The notes under the pieces were generated by a model. That model saw only the letters and a program-made list of their open reading frames with translations. It was not told where the DNA came from and did not search any database. Shown piece after piece: positions 56,195-64,000 of a stretch of 64,000 nucleotides of DNA. This DNA is from Moniliella sp. 'wahieum' (lineage: Eukaryota; Basidiomycota; Moniliellomycetes; Moniliellales; Moniliellaceae), in NCBI GenBank assembly GCA_003971905.1, contig RSEE01000039.1, positions 124,001-188,000 of the forward strand, read 5' to 3'. The position numbers were made by a program, and so were the translations under genes. Each line of letters starts with the position of its first letter. The stretch's first letter is position 1.

Positions 56195-58558
56195 ATGTAC
56201 TCCTCCCCATCCGCAAGCCCCGCGCCCCAGGCTGCGTACCTCTCCTACCTCAACCAGCAGCACGGCTCGGCCGCGGCCGCTGCTGTTGCCAGCCAATTCC
56301 TTCCCCATTCTCATGGTCCTGCACCTGGAAATGCCTCGAGCACCATGGGTGCCAACGGACTCTATTCGCGCTATGTTGGTGCCAACAACTCGGGTAACGC
56401 TGCTGCCTGGCCTGCCCAGCGCACGTTAGCCGGTCAAAGCGGACATCAAACCTCCTCCGTCTTCCCTCGTTGGTTCTTCTACCAACGGCATCCCAGGATC
56501 TCCTGTCAACTATGCTGCAGTCCACACCTCTGCGGCCAACTCCAGCGCCCGTAACTTCCCTCCGCTCAACTCTCCCCGTCTCCTCACCACCCAATCACCC
56601 GCTCATTCCCACGTACCTAATGGCAACAGCGTCTTGTCCCCCGCGGTGATCAACTCGCCCCACTGGAAAGCTCAGAAGAAGGGTGCCGACGTATGTGCTT
56701 CCTCATCTGCATTTGTAAGGTCAACTTAATACTCACTCACCTTGGCCGTTTCAGATCTCTCGCCAATCCGGATCCCCGCATCACCATGCTCGTGCGGCTG
56801 CCACGGCAGCAAGGACCGCATCGAACGTGGTGGATGCGTCCAAGGCACTTCTCCCGCCAATGGACTTCGTCTTGAGGCAATCAAGCCATCCGGAACCACG
56901 CCGATGCCGAGTTCGGATGAACCCGCCAGTTCGCCAGCGAAGCGAGCCACGATTCCGGGCAAGATTCCTCCTCGAGAGGTGGACGAAGACCAGTCTTGGA
57001 CCCAACTCGATTTGGGTGGCATGCATCTTCGTGCCTTGGCCCCGGAGCTATTCCGCTACGATTTTTGACGTCCCTCTTCATTAATCACAACGACCTGACT
57101 GCGCTGACTCCCGAGATTGCCAAGCTCAAACACCTCGAGGTGCTTGACGCGTCGCAAAACCGATTGACACTCCTTCCCCCGAGCTGGGTCTCCTGCCGGG
57201 GCTGAGGGAGTTGTACTTGTTTGACAACGCCATCACTGTTCTGCCCCCTCAGTTGGGAATGCTGTACCAGCTTGAGATGTTGGGGATCGAGGGCAACCCG
57301 CTCGACTTGGAGCAGCTCGCAGAGATCCAGCAAGAATGGAACGGTTGCTCTCATCCATGCCCTTCGGGACAAGAGTCCCACCTTGCCTGAGCCGGCCAAA
57401 CGAAAGTGGATCAACTTGACGTCGGAGGCTGAGGGGAACGAGGACCAAGATGAGGAGGCCATTTCTCGTCTGGATGAGCCCGACGACCGAAGCGAGACGT
57501 TGAGTGTGATGGGCTACAATGTTTTGGCGGACAAGTTGGCGACGGAAGCTATCTTTGGCTACACACCCTCGTGGGCTCTCCAATGGGACTACCGCAAGGA
57601 GATCATTGCCAAGGAGATCCAACAGCTGGGGGCGGACATGGTGTGTCTCCAAGAGGTCGGGATGCAGCAATACGACGAGTTTTTCGCGCCGTTGTTGCAC
57701 ACGTATGGCTATGCTGGTGTGTACTATGCCAAGTCCCGAATCAAGACGATGCGTGACGAAGAGAAGCGTCGGGTGGATGGGTGCGCTGTCTTTTACAAAC
57801 GGGCCAAGTTCCATATGGTGGACAAGTTCGTGATTGAGTATGGCCAGGCGTGCCTCCAACGGGCTGACTTCCGTGCGAGTGAGGACGTCTATAACCGTGT
57901 TATGCCCCGCGACCAAGTTGGCGTCATCTGCTGTTTTGAGTACCGCGACACGGGGGCCAAGCTCATTGTGGCTAACACTCACTTGCACTGGGACCCGGCC
58001 TATTCCGACGTTAAGCTGGTTCAGGCTGCGATGCTGATGGATGAGCTGCAGAGAGCGGGCAAGGTGTTCTGTAAGCGCAAGACGGACGTCACTCTCCCTG
58101 CTGGTGCGGTTGCGCCGACGTATGCCGATGGCAATGCCGTACCCACCATCCTCTGTGGCGATTTCAACTCGGAGCCGAGCAGTGGGTGTTTGAGTTCCTC
58201 CAGTGGTCTGTTGTCCGGCCAGCATGAGGACTTTTTGGACAAAACCTATGGTGATGTGACGGGTAAAGGGCTGCAACATGGGCTTCCGCTCAAGAGCAGC
58301 TACGGCGCGGTTGGGGAGCTGCCGTTTACCAACTTCACCCCAGGCTTTGTGGGGGTGCTGGAATACCTGTTTTACAGCACCGACACGGTGGAGCCCACTG
58401 CGTTGCTAGGACCTGTGGACGAGGAGTATGCAACAAGGTGCGTCGGCTTCCCCGACGCACACTTCCCCTCGGACCACATCCCACTTGCGGCCAAGTACCG
58501 TATCGGGCTACCTTCGGACGCCAAGGTGGTCCGTCCGGCGCCGGCCTCCTCTGCGTAA
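56195..58558 (+). CDS. CCR4: Ccr4 deadenylase (LRR plus endonuclease/exonuclease/phosphatase domain)
   Basis: Catalytic subunit of the CCR4-NOT deadenylase. The proposed start MYSSPSASPAPQAAYLSYLN opens an Ala/Ser/Asn-rich N-terminus. An intron lies at 56691-56754 (GTATGT...TTTCAG), joining KKGAD to ISRQSGSPHHHARAAATAAR. Leucine-rich repeats follow: WTQLDLGGMHLRALAPELFR, LTSLFINHNDLTALTPEIAK, HLEVLDASQNRLTLLPPE, LRELYLFDNAITVLPPQLG and LEMLGIEGNPL. The nuclease domain is open from about 57360: LSVMGYNVLADKLATEAIFG, DMVCLQEVGMQQYDEFF, VANTHLHWDPAYSDVKLVQA, ILCGDFNSEPSSG and HFPSDHIPLAAKYRI. The catalytic Glu, Asp, Asn and His positions are present. It ends PAPASSA at TAA 58556-58558. Frame changes near 56460, 56880, 57065, 57195 and 57330 look like indels. 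Confidence 0.95.
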
Positions 58559-59300
58559 CAGCCGGTGCGCCACTGCATTCCACCCCCCAGCACTGCACCG
58601 CTGCACCGCTGCACCACCACTCCCGCTTCTCCTTCTCGGCCTGCTGTTTGTCTATGTCCTGTCATGCCACCGTCCGTTGGCCGACCTAATCGCAGTCCAC
58701 CGCGTACTCGACCATCCACGACGATCATCTCATCGTCGACACTCTCTGTACTTTGTGGGTGGGCCTCTGGCGAGGCTGAATCAAGCTCGTGGCCATGGAT
58801 AGTCACTAGTCAGGGGCAGCCTGCAGACCATAGTTAGTTCGCTTGCACCCTCGGCAGGGCCACGATTGAATAGTGCTCACCGACTATCAATCAGCGCCTC
58901 TGCGCCGCCAGGGGGGCACAGTAGCCGGCCGGTAGGGTTGCTCGCGCTGCCTTCCCCCTCGTGCGGCGAGCTGCGGTGGGGGCACGGGGGCCGTGGCACG
59001 TGGCGGCACTTGGGCTGTGCGCTGAGGCTAAGGCTGTGTGACGAGGGCCTAGTTAGCGCTTAGCAGAGCAACGTACCCACGCTTTCGTTTGTGCTGTGTC
59101 GCATCGGCCGGGGGCTAGCGCCGCTTACCTACTCCTCCCCTGGCACCGCCCGCGTCAGATCTCAGAGGGCCTCCTGGCGGCCCAGTCCACTAGCGTACAT
59201 GCACCCCCATCGTCCCCACCATCTCTCTTCTCTTCCCTGCCCTCTCTTGTCGCTCGTCCGCCTTGTTGCCGTGCTGCTCGTCGGAGCTTGGACAGCCGCG
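58559..59300. other. intergenic between CCR4 and SEC59
   Basis: No gene supported. CACCGCTGCACCGCTGCACC is a short reiteration at 58591-58615. Pyrimidine-rich sequence before 59301 fits a promoter or leader. Confidence 0.5.
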
Positions 59301-62015
59301 ATGCGCCGACCTTTGCTGTCTGCATTCAACCGTCTTCTCGTTCGCACCAACCCCAACCGCACTGTTGAGATCGCACTCCTTGTTGCTGCCGCCTTCGCTC
59401 TTGCCCTCGCCCTCTGCGCCACTGCCGTTCCCGCACTCCAGCGCCCCGCCTCCGCTCTCGTTAAGCAGACTCTCGTCGCCGTCGCCGCACCCCCCATTCT
59501 CGTCTGGATCAGTCGCCATTTGCCCTACCCCACAGAGGAGCCCAGACCAGCCTGCCCTTCCGCTCGCGCCCACTCACTCCCGTCTCACCTCTGGCTCACG
59601 TCCAGATCAGCCTGGCGCAGCCCCCGCTTCGGCCTCGTCCCCGCCCGCGTCTGCGCCAAAACAGGCAGATGCTTGTCTCTTGTGGGGCGTGCGCTCGGAG
59701 CGTTATCTGCGCCTCGTCCAGGACCAGGGCCTGACGCCTGGCTTGCTCTTTTGTCCGCTCGTCTCAGCAGCTTGTCTGCTCGATGCCTATCGGGCCGAGC
59801 AGGCAGAGGCCAGGGGAGAGGCACCCTCTGCGGTGGGGCATTGGCAACTCCCTCCCTGGCCTCTGGGTCAGGCTCCACTTCCGTCTGAACCACCACAGCT
59901 TTTTCCCGGACTCGGTCCTCTCAGTTCGGCCCGCTTGGCCATGTCGGCGGTCAACACGCTCATCTTCATCATCAACGTCACACATCTCTTTGCTGTACGC
60001 ATCGTCCCCCACTCATGGGTCTTTTCCCGCAATGGCCTCGTACGTGCCCGCAATGTGGCCCTCTTTTACCTCGCAGTCACTCTGATGCTCGTCCTTGCTG
60101 CGCCCGCGGGCTTGCTAGAGCACCTGGGAGTTTCTGTTGCCGGGCAGGGCAAGACGCCATCCACAGGTGTCTTGGCTGTGTGGGAGGTATTCGTGACATC
60201 GGTCGTGTATCAAGTGTCGCTGCTTGTGACGCTTCTCCTTGGCAGACGCAACTTTACATACGCCGAGCTCATCATCTCCGTCACCGGTGGAACCATGCTC
60301 GTGGTCGAGGCATTCAACCTGATGGTTGCCAAACTGATCCACAACCCCATCCCTCATACCATGCGTCCTCCCAATGCCTTGCTCATCTACCAACTTGCGC
60401 TCATTGTCGGTACATTCTCCCTCGGTTTCCTTACCGCACCTTCTTTGGCTCTCTCGCTCCCTGGCCCGACGTCCAATTCACCGACTGAGGTGGCCAGAAC
60501 TGCGTCACCAACACCGCAAGCTGCTTTCCATCTCGCTTTGCACACTCTCATTCATCTTTATCGGTGGTATTCTTGGGCCTTGGGTCCAATGGTTTTTGCA
60601 TGCCAATCCTTGGGTTTGGGCTATCCGTTTTGGGCTCAATCTGGAAACCCTTTCAACACCCCCCAACTCGATCCCTTGGAGCGATTGGTCCTCCAACCCC
60701 ATATCCGTTTGACGGCTTGGTGGGCAGTGTGCCTGTCCGCAGCAATCGCCTTTTGGGGGTGGGTGAACGGAGGATTCTCTTCTGAAGGCAATTCTTCATC
60801 CAGTGCATCCGCCTCTTCTTCTTTCCTGACACCCCCATCCTTTTCGGCCGCTAGGTGTTTTGGCCCATTGCGAGCACTGCAAAAACGTGCAATGTCACGT
60901 CTTGCGCCTAAGCCCAAACCGCGTCGCTCGTTCAACACGCGGCCTCGACTGGCTGGCTCCACTAGCGGAAGGGGTGGGGGCGTTAATTGGCCAAAGGGGA
61001 TTGACGCAAATTTATCGGCAGGATCAGGGCCTGTACCATTATCTCATGGTAACAGTTCTGATACAGAACCCGACTCATCAGCGCCGGAAACCCCGCGTCC
61101 AGCGGTGCACCGATTGCATCCGATCATGTTGAGTCAACCAGACGTTCCAGATCCGGCCATCACACCTAATGATGACTTGATCGTTGATGTCTCCCCTCAC
61201 ACACCTGCTGATATGTCTGGTGCTCTTAGGCCTTCTGGTTTGCCTAGCCCTCCTTCCCGGCCGAGGCTGGCGCCTGCGGGGCGTACCCCTTCCGTTCCCC
61301 CGTCCAGTTCCACACTTCCTTCTGGTGCTCTAACGACCAAACGATACCCGCCTGTGCTTTCCCTCAATACGAAGCGCAAGTTCTTCCACTTTCTCGCCAT
61401 CCTTCTCTTCGTGCCCGGCTTTGTTGTCGATGTACGTATTCCCATCATTCATTCAGCTTAGTTTGCGTCGTCTCTGTTCTGACACTTTGCAGCCTGTCTT
61501 TGTCCACCTGGCACTCGGACTGGCTTTTTCGCTTTATCTTGTGCGAGTACACGCGCTTTTTTGCTCTTTATCCGTTGGGGGCGCCGCTCCACGTCTTTCT
61601 CACCCGGTTCACCGATAATAAGGATACAGGGCCCGTCCTGCTTTCACCCTTTTATCTCTTGTTCGGATGCGCATTGCCGCTTTGGCTCGAAGCACGGCCC
61701 TCCGCCTTGGCTCGCTCGTCTGCCGCGCTTGCCCTTGGCGTGGCTGATGCAGCGGCTAGCGGGGTGGGAAAGCGGTGGGGCCGGACCCGTTGGCCGCAGT
61801 CGCGCAAAACTGTCGAAGGGACGGTAGCCTTTATTGTGAGCCTTGCACTTTCTGGCGGCCTGATCCACTCCCTTGCTCCCTCTACCCATTGGTCCTGGCT
61901 CTCTTGGGTGGCGACAGCTTCTGCTTTGGGCTTGCTCGAAGGAGTGTCGGAGCAAAACGACAACTTGACCTTACCCCTTTACTCGGTCGCTCTCACTTGC
62001 CTCTTTCAACTCTGA
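59301..62015 (+). CDS. SEC59: dolichol kinase (Sec59)
   Basis: A polytopic ER enzyme that uses CTP to phosphorylate dolichol for N-glycosylation, GPI anchors and mannosylation. The start MRRPLLSAFNRLLVRTNPNR is followed by helices (IALLVAAAFALALALCATAV). After a frame change near 59560 the protein is open for about 1.9 kb with many membrane segments, for example LAMSAVNTLIFIINVTHLFA and VALFYLAVTLMLVLAAPAGL, and a Ser-rich loop. LNTKRKFFHFLAILLFVPGF precedes an intron at 61432-61492 (GTACGT...CTGACACTTTGCAG). Then come PVFVHLALGLAFSLYLV, the CTP-binding-type block RKTVEGTVAFIVSLAL and GLLEGVSEQNDNLTLPLYSV, ending CLFQL at TGA. The last two are the family signatures. One further indel lies near 61545. 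Confidence 0.93.
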
Positions 62016-62206
62016 GATCTGACCCATGTCAGCCTCCTGTTCCTGCAATGATTCCCGTCCTGCTGCATACTCTGTAGGGGGGCAAGATCCTGATATATAG
62101 TACTAGAAGATGGGTCGGAAGCAGAACTCGAAACCAGAACCATACATGATTTGTGGCGCTCACTACCTAGATCAGCGAAGGAGACTTCAGGGAGAAGGGT
62201 TACCAG

Positions 62207-63882
62207 TTACTGCCGCCGCGGTCGGGAGGGACGATCGCGCTCCTGGCGATCATGACGATCGAATCGCGCTGAATCGTAACAGAAGGCTGGTCAGGGCTTG
62301 CGGATCGGCGTCGGTCACGGCCCAAGGATCGGTCTTGATGAGACGCCACGGCAGACTGGTCGTCATGGGAGTAGGTAATCCAGTCCTGAGCCCGACTCGC
62401 CATCAAAGTGGTCCAGCTCGTGACGGTTTTTGCGACGGGAGGTACGAGACGGACGATGGGAAGGTGCGCCCCACCGCCCGCGGCGGTCGAACGCGCGCGT
62501 GGGTCTCGCGGCCGAGGTTGATTGCCTTCCTTGCCATCTTCTTCCTTACCGGCGGGAGCTCCATTGCCCTCACCTTCCTCATCGTAGGACGAAACAACAG
62601 GCGGAGCCGATCCGGGAGGGCCGCGACCAATGTGAATGGCAGGCATCGCGCCCGCATCAGGCCCGGGCGTGCCATGAGGACTGTTAGGGATACCGGTCGG
62701 GCCAGCGAGAGGGTAAGGTGCCGGTGGACGAGGTGGAGGAACCCCTGGCGCTGCCGCATTCGGATAGGCTGCCCCCATGCCCATCTGGGCATGGAGCATC
62801 TGTTGTTGCATGGCAGCCAATTGTTGATTGATCTGCGCCTGCAAGGGCGCCGGCATGGTGGCAATGATTTGGTCTGGGTTCATTCCTGGCATGCCCATGG
62901 CCGGATCAAAGTTGGCATACAGTCCCTCGTTGGCCGCTTGGCTCTCCATGTCCTCCTTCTCGGCCATGACTTGACGTTGATGAGTAGCCCAGCGAGCCCA
63001 GCTGTCCTCGTCAAAGCCATAGTTGAACCAATCGGTCAAGTCAGCCCCGGGGCGACGCCAGGGTTTAGACGCCATCGAGGCGGGATCCAAGTGGTACAAG
63101 TTGGTCCGGCCAAACTTGCCCCCCTTGGCACCAGGACCACCACCGGGCAAATCCATGTCGGACACTTGCAGATCCGCCATGGTGGGCGACATGCGCAGCG
63201 TCGGGGCTGTCGCTGGTGCATGAGGCGGTGGACCCTCGGCTCCTTCGGGCAAGGTGTGCACCAGACCATCGTCCGGTGCAGCTTGGGGGATGTACACCCC
63301 CGCGACGAGCGGGGCAGAGGCGTGTAATCCGACGTGAGACTGGCCGATTCAGCTGTGAGAAAGGCATGGGAGCCAAGCGAGCAAGGAAATGCATTGGTCA
63401 GCAGCCATGGCCATACAGGCCAGCAGCAGGAGAGATCACCCCCACCTCCTCCCAGGCACAGAGGGAAGAGCAAAAAAAAGGAAAACGAGCGATGGGCGGC
63501 AAGGGAAACGTATGACTTACTGGGCTGTTTGGGCGCGTGTGTGGCGGCGCCAGCGGGAGAGACGCACCAGGGATGTGAGCTCGGAGCAAATGGGTGAATT
63601 GGCTCATTGTTGGAGGGGACGAGTGTGCCGGAGGGCTTGTCGGAAGCGGCCACATCAGGTGCGTCCATCACAATCTCAAGATCCTCATCGCTCGACTCAT
63701 CGCTGCTCTCCTCCATCGCGCTACTGCCGCCATCCCCAGCGGGAGAAGGTGCTGTTCCGGACGCTGGGTCCGTGGCCGTTGCAGGTTGGGGCGGTCCCGC
63801 TGCCGCTACGGCAGGGGTAGATCCGTTGGCATCGGGCGCAGCGTCATCGCCGTAGAAATGCGTCGTCATCGTCCCATGGTTG
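62207..63882 (-). CDS. FIP1: Fip1, polyadenylation factor subunit
   Basis: Fip1 links poly(A) polymerase to the cleavage and polyadenylation factor. The N-terminus is acidic (FYGDDAAPDANGSTPAVAAA, ESSDESSDEDLEIVMDAPDV). A large intron covers roughly 63350-63520. Then come VYIPQAAPDDGLVHTLPEGA and DLPGGGPGAKGGKFGRTNLY. The Fip1 signature follows: SKPWRRPGADLTDWFNYGFD, EDSWARWATHQRQVMAEKED. A Pro/Met/Gln-rich part and an Arg/Asp-rich tail follow (RFDRHDRQERDRPSRPRRQ, TAA 62207-62209 after a frame change near 62290). Fungal Fip1 usually begins with DDDxFLYGD. Here GATGACGACGCATTT before YGDD suggests that one base is missing and that the start is at or upstream of 63882 rather than at 63869. Confidence 0.92.
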
Positions 63883-64000
63883 ATGGGTCGTTGCTGTGAG
63901 CGTTGGTGGTGTCTTCTGGCTTTGCGGTGACCTGGCCGGGTTTGGCATCGATGGGGTACACCGCGGCGGAATGGGCCAGGGGGTTCCGCCTCGGGGTACA
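63883..64000 (-). other. FIP1 upstream region, possibly coding
   Basis: The minus strand is open here and reads AVYPIDAKPGQVTAKPEDTT, then NAHSNDPSTMG, joining the acidic start of Fip1. It could be an N-terminal extension of FIP1 or the 5' UTR. The window ends before this can be decided. Confidence 0.3.

Noticed and set aside
57233-58279. Long minus-strand open frame opposite CCR4
   Set aside because: Antisense of a conserved nuclease domain. No motif of its own.
62110-63327. Long open frame on the plus strand opposite FIP1 (about 405 codons)
   Set aside because: Arg/Gly/His-rich shadow of the GC-rich FIP1 coding strand. The minus strand carries the clear Fip1 domain.

Overview
This window is nuclear DNA of a fungus, most likely a basidiomycete. 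The evidence is short GT-AG introns with CTRAY-type branch points, a cytosolic Hsp70 with an intron directly after codon 3, fungal forms of Erf2, Ccr4, Upf1, Fip1, Sec59, Pom33 and Tfg2, and LTR retrotransposons of the chromovirus and copia types. The high-GC, rather intron-poor genes sitting among repeat-rich stretches would fit a smut-like lineage (Ustilaginomycotina), but that placement is a guess. There is no bacterial operon structure, rRNA or CRISPR array.

Almost every conserved gene is broken by small indels, even ones that must work in the cell (RPL10, Hsp70, TFIIF-beta, TBL1-like). Other genes are open for 1.3 to 2.2 kb (CCR4, dolichol kinase). This pattern looks like a long-read assembly with uncorrected indels rather than mass pseudogenization. 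Coordinates of coding genes below are therefore outer limits, and one gene usually runs through two or three frames.

Layout. 1-3.3 kb: an RsfS/ATP25-like mitochondrial protein running off the left edge (-), a doubtful small membrane ORF (-), and an AT-hook protein (-). 4.4-6.8 kb: an unknown ORF and a decayed Ty1/copia reverse transcriptase/RNase H (+). 7.3-9.5 kb: LisH-WD40 protein of the TBL1/Sif2 type (-). 10.3-11.1 kb: ribosomal protein uL16/RPL10 (+) with a TTAGGG-type promoter box. 12.6 kb: an intron-containing tRNA-Gly(GCC). 14-15 kb: Pom33/TMEM33 (-). 15.1-16.5 kb: TFIIF-beta (+). 16.8-19.3 kb: a Ser/Pro-rich protein (+). 19.7-23.0 kb: a large BTB protein (+). 23.5-25.5 kb: Hsp70 (-). 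26.5-29.2 kb: Erf2-type palmitoyltransferase (-). 30.3-31.6 kb: unknown (+). 32.0-33.4 kb: secreted aspartic protease (-).

33.5-47.3 kb is an accessory, repeat-dominated island. It holds a recently inserted 3.7-kb chromovirus with near-identical LTRs, a perfect 5-bp target duplication and a self-priming primer-binding site, but no recognisable reverse transcriptase. It also holds an 840-bp solo LTR with its own 5-bp target duplication, an inverted pair of an unknown repeat, two diverged copies of an intron-containing repeat, a 103-bp tandem array ending in a 17-bp perfect hairpin beside a TATA-like box, and a small acidic protein with a duplicated C-terminal motif.

47.3-55.2 kb is UPF1 (+), split between its N-terminal half and its helicase core by 4.2 kb. 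That insert has imperfectly duplicated ends containing an AG|GT junction, so it could be removed as an intron, and it carries a separate gene-like unit. 56.2-58.6 kb: CCR4 (+). 59.3-62.0 kb: dolichol kinase SEC59 (+). 62.2-63.9 kb: FIP1 (-).

The host genes are mostly general machinery: transcription (TFIIF, TBL1-like), mRNA 3' processing, deadenylation and decay (Fip1, Ccr4, Upf1), translation (RPL10, tRNA-Gly), protein folding, lipidation and glycosylation. Nothing suggests co-regulation beyond neighbourhood. The most unusual content is the retroelement biology and the UPF1 insertion.
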